In this document: positions 30,287 to 38,114 of the stretch, piece by piece
Position numbering within the stretch: the stretch's first letter is position 1
Layout: each line of letters begins with the position of its first letter
NCBI GenBank assembly: GCA_028277985.1
Contig: JANQFG010000092.1
Span: 1 to 38,114, forward strand
DNA length: 38,114 bases
Direction of reading: 5' to 3'
Source of the DNA: a bacterium
Lineage (GTDB): Bacteria; Desulfobacterota; DSWW01
Notes under the pieces: model-generated
What the model saw: the letters and a program-made list of their open reading frames with translations, nothing else
The model's database searches: none
Told to the model about the DNA's origin: nothing
Position numbers and translations under genes: made by a program

Positions 30287-32074
30287 ATGGATCCAAAGGC
30301 CATGGACAAGAGGAATCTTGTCGCACAGTGGGCATTTGACACGAGTCCTATCCTGGGGAGATTCCACCTGTGGCTGGAAGACGTCGAGATAGAATGGCTC
30401 AACGGCGAACGTCACTCTGATTTCGACGGCAGCGTTTCCTTTGTGGACGCGAGAATCGAGCGGATGTTTACCATGACGGCGGCCGTGACCGCCCTCGGAA
30501 CCCAGTTGTTCGGACGCTACGGCGAGGGGCATAACCAGGACAAGCAGGGCCTGAACCAGGTCAAGAAGGATGCAGACGCGATATCCGCCTATGCGATGAG
30601 TGAGTCGCTCTGGTACCTTTCGCGCTCCCTTCCGGAGAATCACGCGATCATGGTCTGCCTGGGCGAGGGATTGATGCCGAAGGCGGGGGAGACGCCGGAG
30701 ATGGGCTCGAATCCCCTGCTCGGTTTCGGTAGGATCTACGCGAGGCCTCAGGTCGCGCGCTTCCTGGAGGTCAGGGTTCAGAAGCTGATCAATTCGGAGG
30801 ACTATACCTGGGAGGACTTCGAGTACGACCTCCAGCACGAGGGGATCTCCATCTGGGGCGCCGCGATCGACACGCTCGAGAACACCTCCCGCTTCGCCAA
30901 GGGCGCCACAACCGGCCCTCTGACCGTTCTCCACGTCTTTGATCAACCCCTGTGCATCACCAAGCCTTACGAAGGATACATCGGAAACCTCGTGCTTCCC
31001 CGCGCCGTCATCGACGCCGCGGAACAGCAATCACTGCTCATCAATTTCTTTACGTCCCGGGCAAAGGTCATGGAGGCGATCAAGCTCGCCTACCCTGAAA
31101 TCAAGAACGAGAACGTCCATGTGTGGACCCTGCGCGGTAAAGGCCGCGATTTGCGCATCGGGAAGATATGGGAGGAATGGGGGGCCGTGGGTGCCCATCT
31201 CGTGGAAGACGGATGGGAGCTGCCGAACGGCGGAAAAGCCTTCACCGATTCCGGAACGTACGCGCCCACCTTCCTGGTCGGAACTTGGAAGGACGACAAA
31301 GGCGAGACACACCTGTTCCTGGTGGACGGCTACGCGGCGTCGGCCGAGGCGATTCAGGCTGCCAGCCTCTACCCGATCCTCGACCTGGATGTATCTCTCG
31401 TCGTCTTCTCATCCAAATACGAGCTCGGCCACGATCGCGAACCCCTCATCATGCGCCTGAACCCGGACGCCGAGGACTTTGCCCGGCAGCTATCCGGGGT
31501 CTTCGAAAAGGATCTGGACGAAAAGACGATCGAGCGGTACAGAGCAAACATTCTTCAGGCCAGAAACGCAGGGATTCCGCTGGACAAGAAGCTCGTCACG
31601 GCGGACGACTTCCTTCCCGGAAAGAGGTGGGACGTTATGGCCATCTCCGGGTATATGCTGCCCGATCCTTACACGGCAGCGCCCGGCGTCAGACAGGTGG
31701 GGGACGACACCTTCAAGGTGACCGTCAGGCTGTCGACCAAGCAGGGCGACAAGCGGACCACGATCAGTCTCAGGCTCGTGGAGACATTCGAGGAAAGCAC
31801 GCTCGTCTTCAACCCTCTGCTCAATCGGTTCCTGCGAGGGGAAGACTACACCGACAGGCGAGTGACTCTGTCCGATTCAGGGCGCATCCGAAACGAGTTG
31901 CAGACCTTGTGCACCGAAGCCCTGGAGCATTTTTCTGACCACCGCATCCGGCTCCATTTCGATAGGATCCCGTCCGACGTGATCCCGCCGGATGACCAGG
32001 TGAAGCTTCGGGAGATTCTCGACTGGTACAAGGCGAACCACCCGATCTGGTTCAAATGGCTCGAAATCGCCTGA
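30287..32074 (+). CDS. Unrecognised 595-residue cytoplasmic protein
   Basis: I do not recognise the family. There is no signal peptide or transmembrane segment. The sequence is evenly charged and looks globular, with a possible multi-domain layout: an N-terminal helical part (residues about 50-110), a central part with LGEGLMPKAGETPEMGSNPLLGFGRIY and GAVGAHLVEDGWELPNGG, and a C-terminal part from about 470. Motifs such as GTWKDDKGETHLFLVDGY suggest an enzyme or ligand-binding fold, but I cannot assign one. A very strong AGGAGGGGG precedes ATG 30287. It stands alone on its strand and converges with the SurA/DsbA-like gene seven bases later. Confidence 0.8.
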   Translation: MDPKAMDKRNLVAQWAFDTSPILGRFHLWLEDVEIEWLNGERHSDFDGSVSFVDARIERMFTMTAAVTALGTQLFGRYGEGHNQDKQGLNQVKKDADAISAYAMSESLWYLSRSLPENHAIMVCLGEGLMPKAGETPEMGSNPLLGFGRIYARPQVARFLEVRVQKLINSEDYTWEDFEYDLQHEGISIWGAAIDTLENTSRFAKGATTGPLTVLHVFDQPLCITKPYEGYIGNLVLPRAVIDAAEQQSLLINFFTSRAKVMEAIKLAYPEIKNENVHVWTLRGKGRDLRIGKIWEEWGAVGAHLVEDGWELPNGGKAFTDSGTYAPTFLVGTWKDDKGETHLFLVDGYAASAEAIQAASLYPILDLDVSLVVFSSKYELGHDREPLIMRLNPDAEDFARQLSGVFEKDLDEKTIERYRANILQARNAGIPLDKKLVTADDFLPGKRWDVMAISGYMLPDPYTAAPGVRQVGDDTFKVTVRLSTKQGDKRTTISLRLVETFEESTLVFNPLLNRFLRGEDYTDRRVTLSDSGRIRNELQTLCTEALEHFSDHRIRLHFDRIPSDVIPPDDQVKLREILDWYKANHPIWFKWLEIA

Positions 32075-32081
32075 CCCGAGT

Positions 32082-33119
32082 CTAACGGGCGAGTTCCGAT
32101 TCGATGATCTCCTTGAACGCCTCCAGGGGTTGGGCTCCGCTGATCATGATCCCGTTGATGAAGAAGGCAGGTGTACCGGAAACGCCCGAGCGGTTGCCTT
32201 TCTCAAACGACTGCTGAACGCTTGCCGAGACCTTGTCACTCGCGAGACAGGATCGGAAGGCTTCGACGTCCAGCTCGAGCTCTTCCGCGTACTTCTTCAG
32301 ATTCTCGACTTCGAGCTTCTTCTGATTCGCAAAGAGCTTCTTCCCGTATTCAGCATATTTCCCCTGCTCGCCGGCACAACGGGCGGCGGCATGCGCTTTC
32401 TTCGCCTTCTGGTGAAATGGCAGAGGGTAGTCGAAAAAGGCGTAGATGATCTTGCCCTTGTATTCGTCCAACACCCGGCTGACGACCAGCTGGCTCGCCA
32501 TGCTGTATGGGCACTCGTAGTCGGAGAACTCGACCATCTCGATTTTCGCTTCTCCGTTGCCGGTGGTGTAGGCGGCACCATCCAGGGCAACCCGGACACG
32601 AGGAGGCTCGAGCATGACCTTCACATCCGCTTCCTTCTTCAGGAGTGCGACCACTTCCTGCCTCTTCGCCTCCAGGCGCTGGTTCTTCAGATGTTCGACG
32701 ATTTTTTCCTTCACCTGTTCGAAGGGAGCCCTGATCCGGGCCTTCTGTTTCTCGTAGAATTCCTTGACCTCCTCTTCCGTCGGCGGGGCGACCTTGGAAC
32801 GGATCTGTTCTTCCACGTACGATTCCTTGCTGACCCCTTTCTCCTTTGCCGCCTTCTCGACCAGCATCTGCTCGACGAGCCCGTCGAGGGCCTGTTTCCT
32901 GACTTGATAGATCTGTGAGAGGAGCTTCTGGAGCTGCCCCTTGGCGGCCTCGTCCACCTCTGCGGAGGAAATCGTCACTCCGTTCACCGAGGCCACGACC
33001 TTTTCATCGGTTTCGCCCCCTGCCGGGGCTGTCTCCGTGACCGGACTCGGATTTTGACAACCTGTCCAGACCGCCACGACCAACAGAATGGCCAGGATCC
33101 GCCTTGTTCGAATCTTCAT
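32082..33119 (-). CDS. SurA-N/DsbA-like fusion lipoprotein with CPYS motif
   Basis: A 346-residue lipoprotein (lipobox TGC, Cys21). Residues about 38-170 resemble the SurA/PpiC-type N-terminal chaperone region (VASVNGVTISSAEVDE and a long helical part), and residues about 172-346 are a DsbA-like thioredoxin domain with EFSDYECPYS (Cys203, Ser206) and cis-proline GTPAFFING. The second cysteine of the usual CPYC/CPHC is serine, so it cannot form the normal disulfide and may act as an isomerase-like or trapping factor. AAGGAG precedes ATG 33119; the longer start at 33236 has no such support. Confidence 0.85.
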   Translation of the reverse strand: MKIRTRRILAILLVVAVWTGCQNPSPVTETAPAGGETDEKVVASVNGVTISSAEVDEAAKGQLQKLLSQIYQVRKQALDGLVEQMLVEKAAKEKGVSKESYVEEQIRSKVAPPTEEEVKEFYEKQKARIRAPFEQVKEKIVEHLKNQRLEAKRQEVVALLKKEADVKVMLEPPRVRVALDGAAYTTGNGEAKIEMVEFSDYECPYSMASQLVVSRVLDEYKGKIIYAFFDYPLPFHQKAKKAHAAARCAGEQGKYAEYGKKLFANQKKLEVENLKKYAEELELDVEAFRSCLASDKVSASVQQSFEKGNRSGVSGTPAFFINGIMISGAQPLEAFKEIIESELAR

Positions 33120-33252
33120 GAACGCTCCTTTTCTCTGAGTTGGTTCCTGCAGAAACGGCGCAGGGGCAATTCCAGGAGAGGGCTCTGCGCGGCAATGCTT
33201 ATTACTGGTATACCGGAATACCTGCCGGCGGCGCAACCCAACCCGATCCGCG

Positions 33253-34296
33253 TCAAGGTCTCAGCAATACCTTGACACACCGGTCCTTGTGGTTCTCGAA
33301 GAGATCGTAGGCCTCCAGGGCCTCCTCCAGGGCAAAGGTGTGGGTCGCCAGCGGCGTTAGATCGACTTTGCCCGTCTCCAGAAGAGACATCAATCGATCC
33401 ACACGGCTCAGATTCCCCAAGCCCATGCTGATCTGAACGCCGTAGTAGACGAGCTCATGGATCGGCAATGCCACTTCGTTCGGGAACAGCCCGACCACGG
33501 AGACTCTTCCCCCCCTCCGAACGGCCTTCAGTGCCTGGGCAAAGGCATCGGGGCTTCCTGCAGCTTCGATGACCACGTCCGCTCCCTGGCCGTCGGTTAC
33601 GGCCTGGACTTGCTCGACTACCCGGTCTCTTCCGGCATGAATCGCCATGGCACCGTAATGACCGGCCAGGGCCAGTCGATTGTCCAGCATATCCACGGCA
33701 AGGACCTGCCTGGGTCCGAACTGCAAGGCGGCCACCAGGGCACCCAGACCGATGGGTCCACATCCGAAAATGACCACCGTATCACCGGTTTCGATACGGC
33801 CCTCAAAGGCGGCGTGGTATCCCGTGGAAAACACGTCGCCAACAAATACCGCCTGCTCGTCGGCAACGCCGGCTGGAATGGCGGTCAAGATGACATCGGC
33901 ATTGGGGACGCGAACATAGGAGGCCTGGGCACCGGCAAGCCCTTTTCCGAAAATCTCGCCACCGCCCCAAACGCCCCCATGGGGGCAATGCTGCACCTCT
34001 TGCCGCCTGCATGCCCGGCAAGTGCCGCACCATGTTGCGGGTGGAACGGCAACCCGGTCACCCGGCTTGAATCTCTCCACACCGGTCCCGGTTTCCGCAA
34101 TGACGCCGACGAATTCATGACCAATGATCGTGCCCGGAACAACACCGGGAAGCAGGCCATGTTTGGCGTGGACATCGGAGCCACAAATGGTGGTTGTGGT
34201 CACCTGGACAATCACATCGCCGGGATGTGCCAGTTTCGGTTCTTTCACCTCTTCAAGGGCGAACCGATGGTCGGGCTGGAGCACAACGGCTTTCAT
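33253..34296 (-). CDS. Zinc-dependent alcohol dehydrogenase (MDR family)
   Basis: A 347-residue medium-chain dehydrogenase oxidising an alcohol with NAD(P). Catalytic zinc ligands are Cys38 (CGSDVHAKHG) and His60/Glu61 (GHEFVG); structural zinc cysteines are Cys90, Cys93, Cys96 and Cys104. The Rossmann motif VVIFGCGPIGLGALVAA is present. The substrate is undefined; similar proteins act on short-chain, polyol or glutathione-linked alcohols. ATG 34296 is preceded by AAGGAGG. The 205 bases between this gene and the divergent radical SAM gene hold promoters. Confidence 0.9.
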   Translation of the reverse strand: MKAVVLQPDHRFALEEVKEPKLAHPGDVIVQVTTTTICGSDVHAKHGLLPGVVPGTIIGHEFVGVIAETGTGVERFKPGDRVAVPPATWCGTCRACRRQEVQHCPHGGVWGGGEIFGKGLAGAQASYVRVPNADVILTAIPAGVADEQAVFVGDVFSTGYHAAFEGRIETGDTVVIFGCGPIGLGALVAALQFGPRQVLAVDMLDNRLALAGHYGAMAIHAGRDRVVEQVQAVTDGQGADVVIEAAGSPDAFAQALKAVRRGGRVSVVGLFPNEVALPIHELVYYGVQISMGLGNLSRVDRLMSLLETGKVDLTPLATHTFALEEALEAYDLFENHKDRCVKVLLRP

Positions 34297-34398
34297 GCAT
34301 CCTCCTTCTCGCGTCTGTAAACCTGGATCATCAAGGCTCCCCCTAAGATGCCACGCCGCACTGCCTCGCCGCAAGCGCTGCCCTCATGAATGGGCTCA

Positions 34399-34428
34399 TT
34401 GACAGCCGTTCCCCGCCTTCCCTATACT
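34399..34428 (+). promoter_or_regulatory. Candidate promoter of the radical SAM/GT2 pair
   Basis: TTGACA (34399-34404) and TATACT (34423-34428) are separated by 18 bases, reading towards ATG 34502. Both boxes are near-consensus sigma70 type. Confidence 0.6.
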
Positions 34429-34501
34429 TCTGTCTCAACGAGCCCCCCTGCCTCGGCATTTCGGAAATCGTTTCACTCTAAAGACCACGAGGATCCATAG
34501 A

Positions 34502-35566
34502 ATGCGAGAGGCCCCTCCTCGCTTTCTCTTCCTGGATATCAATCAGCGGTGCAATCTGCGCTGCAGGCATTGCCATTACTGGCGAAAGGACGACGAAGAT
34601 CGGGCCGGCTATATCCCGAACTCGCGCAGGCACGAGCTTCTGCGGGAATTCGCGGCGTTGAATTCCGATGGTACGGTCGTCATCTGCGGCGGGGAAAGCA
34701 TGTTGGATCCGGACGACTACTTCTCCATCACCACCGAGTGCATCCGGCTGGGACTCCGGTGCTTCTCTGTGATCAACGGGACCCGGGTTCAAGGCGAAGC
34801 GATGGCGGACCGGATGATTGCGGAGGGTCCGAGTGAAATCACCCTCTCCATAAACAGCCACAAACCAGAGATTCATGATGAGAGCAGAGGTGTCACCGGG
34901 AATCACCGCCAGGTGGTGAATGCGATGAGGCTCCTCATCCATTCGAGAAACCGTCTGAACGTAAAGAAGCCCATCTACGGCATGGCGGTCATTTTCAGGG
35001 GCAATTATCGGGATCTCGATCCATTCTACGATTTTGTCTTGAACGACATAGGGGCGGACAAGCTGAAGCTCAATTTCCTTCAGCCTTCTTTCGGTTTTCC
35101 CAAGTGGAGGCTCGTGGACCGCTTCTTCAGGGAGAATATCGTTTCCGACCCGGAGGCGCTTGCATCGATCATTCTAGCGTGCGACCGAAAATACGGGCTT
35201 CGAATCAACCCTGCCTGGCTCCGGCATGTGAAGATGTATCACCGGTCGATCCTGGAAAACCGGAATGCGGCCATGGGCTGGCTGCATCGTTCCGGCACAC
35301 GGGAACACATCTGCAACACCTACGACCGGAACATCATGGTGGATCTCTACGGAAACGCCGGCCTGTGCTTCAACAACGCCTTTTCCTCCTTTCCCCTCAC
35401 GACAGAGGGCGATCTAGAGAAGTTCTGGAATGAATGGAGCCTTCCTATCCGTGAGAAGATGAAGGAATGCAATCGATACTGTGGAATCAGTCACAGCGTC
35501 CGGAAAGAGAACGCCACCCTGAAGGATCGAGACGTCCCGTACCTTGACTCGGAATCGGCTGCATGA
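34502..35566 (+). CDS. Radical SAM protein with SPASM-like C-terminus
   Basis: A 354-residue radical SAM enzyme. CNLRCRHC (Cys17, Cys21, Cys24) binds the SAM cluster, CGGESML is the GGE motif, and the C-terminal cysteines (HICNTYDRN, GLCFNNA, ECNRYCG) suggest an auxiliary iron-sulfur cluster of the SPASM/twitch type. Such enzymes often modify peptides or sugars. It overlaps the following glycosyltransferase gene by ATGA, so both probably act in the same pathway, perhaps surface glycan or modified-peptide synthesis. No precursor peptide is evident nearby. Confidence 0.83.
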   Translation: MREAPPRFLFLDINQRCNLRCRHCHYWRKDDEDRAGYIPNSRRHELLREFAALNSDGTVVICGGESMLDPDDYFSITTECIRLGLRCFSVINGTRVQGEAMADRMIAEGPSEITLSINSHKPEIHDESRGVTGNHRQVVNAMRLLIHSRNRLNVKKPIYGMAVIFRGNYRDLDPFYDFVLNDIGADKLKLNFLQPSFGFPKWRLVDRFFRENIVSDPEALASIILACDRKYGLRINPAWLRHVKMYHRSILENRNAAMGWLHRSGTREHICNTYDRNIMVDLYGNAGLCFNNAFSSFPLTTEGDLEKFWNEWSLPIREKMKECNRYCGISHSVRKENATLKDRDVPYLDSESAA

Positions 35567-36450
35567 ACCCGTATCGATTCTCCATTGTCATCCCGACGCG
35601 CAACCGACCTGAACAGCTCGCGGAGTGCCTCCTTTCGCTCGGGCGCCTTGATTTCGACAAAGAGGCCTTTGAGATCGTCGTGGTGGACGACGGCAGCAGC
35701 GTGCCCATGGAAGACCGGCTCGGGGGTATGGAGGCGCTACCGGAAACACGATGGATCCGAATCCCGAACAGCGGGCCGGCAGCAGCGAGAAACCGTGGAT
35801 CGCGTGATGCTCGGGGGGACTATCTGGCCTTCATCGATGACGATTGTGTTCCGCCACCCGACTGGTTGACGAACGTGGCCCGTTCTGCAGCGACGTATCC
35901 GGAATGCCTCATCGGCGGGCGCACCCTGACCCGGCTGGTCCGGAATCCCTACTCCACCACGAGCCAGGCCATCGTGGATGCGGCGTACCGGTTCTACAAC
36001 GCTGCCCCTCTTTCGGCACGATTCCTCGCATCCAACAACATGACGGTCCGGGCCGATCTCTTTGCCCTGGCGGGCGGTTTCAATGAGAGCTTTCGAATCG
36101 CTTCGGAAGACCGGGAGTTCTGTGATCGATGGCTGCACCAGGATCGCCGGATCGTCTTCTGTGAGGAGATCGTCCTTTCCCACGACCACCTGCTGACGTT
36201 CCGGTCCTTTTGCAGGCAGCATTTCAACTACGGCCGAGGGGCCTTTCAATACCATTCCCTTCGGCACAGGAGGGGCTCGGGAAGCATGAGGCAGGACATG
36301 AGATTCCACGCGAAGCTGAGCTCCCTGCTGAGAGGCCCCATCGCCAAGCTGAACCGGCCCATGGCGGTCCACGTGTGCTCCCTGCTTGCAGTATGGCAGA
36401 TCGTGAACCTTTTCGGATTTCTGTACCAGGCATTCCAATCCGAGAACTGA
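35563..36450 (+). CDS. Family 2 glycosyltransferase
   Basis: A 295-residue GT2 enzyme that transfers a sugar from a nucleotide donor. The GT-A fold is shown by FSIVIPTRNRP, EIVVVDDGSS, GPAAARNRGSRDARGDYLAFIDDDC (DxD-like Asp92-94) and the acceptor-side ASEDREFCDRW (ED motif). Two weakly hydrophobic stretches near the C-terminus could associate with the membrane. It is translationally coupled to the radical SAM gene and converges with the sulfotransferase gene. Confidence 0.88.
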   Translation: MNPYRFSIVIPTRNRPEQLAECLLSLGRLDFDKEAFEIVVVDDGSSVPMEDRLGGMEALPETRWIRIPNSGPAAARNRGSRDARGDYLAFIDDDCVPPPDWLTNVARSAATYPECLIGGRTLTRLVRNPYSTTSQAIVDAAYRFYNAAPLSARFLASNNMTVRADLFALAGGFNESFRIASEDREFCDRWLHQDRRIVFCEEIVLSHDHLLTFRSFCRQHFNYGRGAFQYHSLRHRRGSGSMRQDMRFHAKLSSLLRGPIAKLNRPMAVHVCSLLAVWQIVNLFGFLYQAFQSEN

Positions 36451-36463
36451 ACCGGCCGAGCGT

Positions 36464-37342
36464 TCAATAGGTGTGGCGGAAGGAAGAGAAGTCTTCCCCT
36501 GTCAGCCTTCTCAGGGCCTCCATATCGGGTCGAAAATAGACTCTCAGCCTCTCTCTCAGGCCGTCGTCCAATTTCGGCATCTCGATCGCCCCGGAGAAGG
36601 GGCGAGCCAGCGTCTTCTCGATGAGCCCTCGGAGTTCGAACGGCAGCTTCTGAATGAGTGGCTGAAGCCCGACCTGCTTCTCGCGCCTTTGTTCTTCCCC
36701 TCTTCGTTTGAAGCGTGTTTGATGAAATCGCAGCCGGAACCGGGAGGAACCAAACGTCCGGTCGACGCCAAGATAGCCGAAGACGGTCTTCAGCGTTTCG
36801 GCCCGCTTCGTTTTCAGATCCTCCATGCAGAGGACCTTGATCTGTTCCAGGGGATACCGTTCGATGAATGGTTCCAGCTGGAATGAGTATCGGCTCACGA
36901 GCAGGTAGGGGTTCCGGTCCCAATCCGCCATGGCGGCTTGAAACGATCGGCTCTCAGAACCCGCCGCAACTTCGTGAACGTAATGAGAGAGCAGCCGGTC
37001 GATAGGGTCCCGCACCACGTAGATGAGCTTCGCCTTCGGGATCGTTTGCGCCATACGCTCGGCCACGCCACTGAAGAACGGGAAGTAGGCGTAGCCCGGT
37101 GTGGCCTCTCCATGGACAAGGGCGGGTTCGCAAAAGTGGGAGGCGTACCAATCGATTCCTTTCGCATAGTTCTCTTCGGTCAGGAAGAAGCTGACTTCCT
37201 TGGACGAGGACATTTGAATGTCGGGATGGAGGCTCAGGTAGTAGTGGAGGCTCGTGGTCGCACATTTCATCGCCCCGATGATCACCAGATTGGGCAGGCG
37301 CGGCATGGATGCTTTCAAGGGATCGTCGCAGACATCGACCAT
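36464..37342 (-). CDS. PAPS-dependent sulfotransferase domain protein
   Basis: A 292-residue sulfotransferase transferring sulfate from PAPS, likely to a glycan or lipid hydroxyl. The 5'-phosphosulfate loop is IGAMKCATTSL (about 22-32), with a cysteine in place of the more common glycine or serine. The 3'-phosphate motif is VVRDPIDRLLSHY (about 109-121). It resembles the heparan-sulfate-type branch. ATG 37342 is taken as the start, but ATG 37306 is possible; neither has a strong Shine-Dalgarno. The neighbouring GT2 supports a surface glycan role. Confidence 0.82.
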   Translation of the reverse strand: MVDVCDDPLKASMPRLPNLVIIGAMKCATTSLHYYLSLHPDIQMSSSKEVSFFLTEENYAKGIDWYASHFCEPALVHGEATPGYAYFPFFSGVAERMAQTIPKAKLIYVVRDPIDRLLSHYVHEVAAGSESRSFQAAMADWDRNPYLLVSRYSFQLEPFIERYPLEQIKVLCMEDLKTKRAETLKTVFGYLGVDRTFGSSRFRLRFHQTRFKRRGEEQRREKQVGLQPLIQKLPFELRGLIEKTLARPFSGAIEMPKLDDGLRERLRVYFRPDMEALRRLTGEDFSSFRHTY

Positions 37343-37361
37343 GGAGTCTTCTAGAATCTTT

Positions 37362-38018
37362 CTACAAGTCGAGTTCGGTTATACCCTTCTCGATGGAATA
37401 CCTTACCAGTTCTGCGGTCTTGCTCAGGTTGAGTTTTCGCATGATCCTGGCGCGATGGTTTTCGACGGTCCTTACGCTGATGAACAGGAGCTCGGATATC
37501 TCCTTGTTGGACTTTCCTTCGGCGATCAGTTTCAGGACCTGTCTTTCACGGGTCGTCAAGGGATCTCGCGGAATCTGCCCTTTCCCCAGGTAGATGTTGG
37601 AAAGATCCTCTGCCAGTTTCCCTGTCAGATGGTTGGTCACATAGAGACCCCCGTTTCGAATGGTTTCCAGGGCGGAAAACAGCTGCGTGTCCGAATCCTC
37701 TTTGAGCAGGTACCCTCTGGCACCTGCGGAAACGGCATGGTACATGTATTCTTTGTTCTTGTGCATGGTCAGAATCAATACCTGCACGCGGGGGTACAGG
37801 GCCCTGATTTCACGGGTTGCCTCGATGCCCCGAAGGTTCGGCATCGAAATATCGAGAATCACCATGTCCGTTGTCACTTCCTTGAGAAGCTCGAGCAGCT
37901 CGAAGCCGTCCGTCGCTTCTCCAACCACGGAGAGACCGTCGATCTCCTCGATCAGCCTCCTCATCCCTTGCCGAAAGATGACGTGATCATCGGCGAGCAC
38001 GATTCGATAAGGCTTCAC
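37362..38018 (-). CDS. NarL/FixJ-type response regulator
   Basis: A 218-residue response regulator. The receiver domain has acidic ADDH (Asp10, Asp11), phosphoacceptor Asp56 (VILDISMPN), a switch threonine in LILTMH and Lys near 105 (YLLKE). The C-terminal LuxR-type HTH is LTTRERQVLKLIAEGKSNKEISELLFISVRTVENHRARIMRKL (split here, residues about 154-196). It starts with GTG 38018 and overlaps the histidine kinase gene by GTGA, with GGAGG upstream, so they form a coupled two-component pair. Confidence 0.92.
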   Translation of the reverse strand: MKPYRIVLADDHVIFRQGMRRLIEEIDGLSVVGEATDGFELLELLKEVTTDMVILDISMPNLRGIEATREIRALYPRVQVLILTMHKNKEYMYHAVSAGARGYLLKEDSDTQLFSALETIRNGGLYVTNHLTGKLAEDLSNIYLGKGQIPRDPLTTRERQVLKLIAEGKSNKEISELLFISVRTVENHRARIMRKLNLSKTAELVRYSIEKGITELDL

Positions 38019-38114
38019 GATCCCCTTCCTCCCTCTTTTTCCAGAGGAATCTCCAATGTGATCCGGGTGCCCCGATCCGGATGACTCCGGATATCAATGT
38101 CTCCCCTGAGCATG
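38015..38114 (-). CDS. Sensor histidine kinase, C-terminal end only
   Basis: Reading the minus strand in from the right edge gives the last 32 residues of a sensor kinase: MLRGDIDIRSHPDRGTRITL followed by a short EIPLEKE-type tail and TGA at 38015-38017. This GDIDIRSHPDRGTRITLEIP pattern is the G2-box and terminal strand of the HATPase domain (usually GxIxIxSxPGxGTxIxxxIP). It is cut by the window edge and overlaps the response regulator start, so it is the cognate kinase. Confidence 0.75.
   Translation of the reverse strand, partial: MLRGDIDIRSHPDRGTRITLEIPLEKEGGRGS

Overview
The window joins two unlike regions of what looks like a Gram-negative bacterial chromosome. The evidence for a Gram-negative host is a TonB-dependent receptor, several lipoboxes and a periplasmic DsbA-like protein. 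Gene content (B12/radical SAM enzymes, a MopE-type metal motif, GGGGACAG-type inverted repeats) would fit a Desulfobacterota-like or related lineage, but this is a guess without a phylogenetic marker.

Region 1 (about 1-9880) is best read as an array of integron gene cassettes, probably part of a sedentary chromosomal integron whose integrase lies outside the window. About thirteen short, mutually unrelated units all lie on the + strand. Most are followed by a 40-90 bp imperfect inverted repeat with an RYYYAAC-like left end and a GTTRRRY-like right end, and several repeats carry the single extrahelical base typical of attC. Stop codons often fall inside the attC. Cargo, in order: a GT51 transglycosylase-like protein with both conserved glutamates changed to glutamine, an SDR, a GNAT, an Asp/Glu racemase, a BrnT/BrnA toxin-antitoxin pair, a second SDR, a CPBP protease, a PhzF-like isomerase, a CxxC thioredoxin-like protein, a truncated methyltransferase, an RHH/RelE-type toxin-antitoxin pair, a RimJ-like acetyltransferase and a four-helix membrane protein. 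A structured, possibly intron-derived stretch lies at the left edge.

Region 2 (about 10067-38114) is conventional chromosome. It opens with a secreted eight-repeat protein ending in a MopE-like motif and a C-terminal membrane anchor, and a small secreted protein with a strong terminator. A TetR gene with its own promoter and doubled operator is translationally coupled to an HpnR-like B12 radical SAM enzyme. A likely operon sdhA-sdhB-flavodoxin-zincin follows, without sdhC or sdhD. Two paralogous lipoprotein phosphoesterases then flank a three-repeat secreted protein, and a crotonase comes next.

The most coherent system is 23597-29888: a THEP1-like NTPase, a ModE-type HTH regulator, a fused double-ATPase ECF protein, a putative S component, a T component, a small lipoprotein and a TonB-dependent receptor. 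Two copies of the same 24 bp ModE-box-like site lie before the regulator and before the transporter genes. Together they look like a cross-envelope uptake system for an oxyanion, cofactor or related ligand, wired to a molybdate/tungstate-type regulator.

The right part holds a compound inverted-repeat element (29889-30132), an unrecognised 595-residue protein with an unusual leader, a SurA/DsbA-like lipoprotein with CPYS in place of CPYC, a zinc alcohol dehydrogenase, a radical SAM/glycosyltransferase pair, a sulfotransferase, and a NarL-type regulator overlapping the end of a histidine kinase cut by the window edge.
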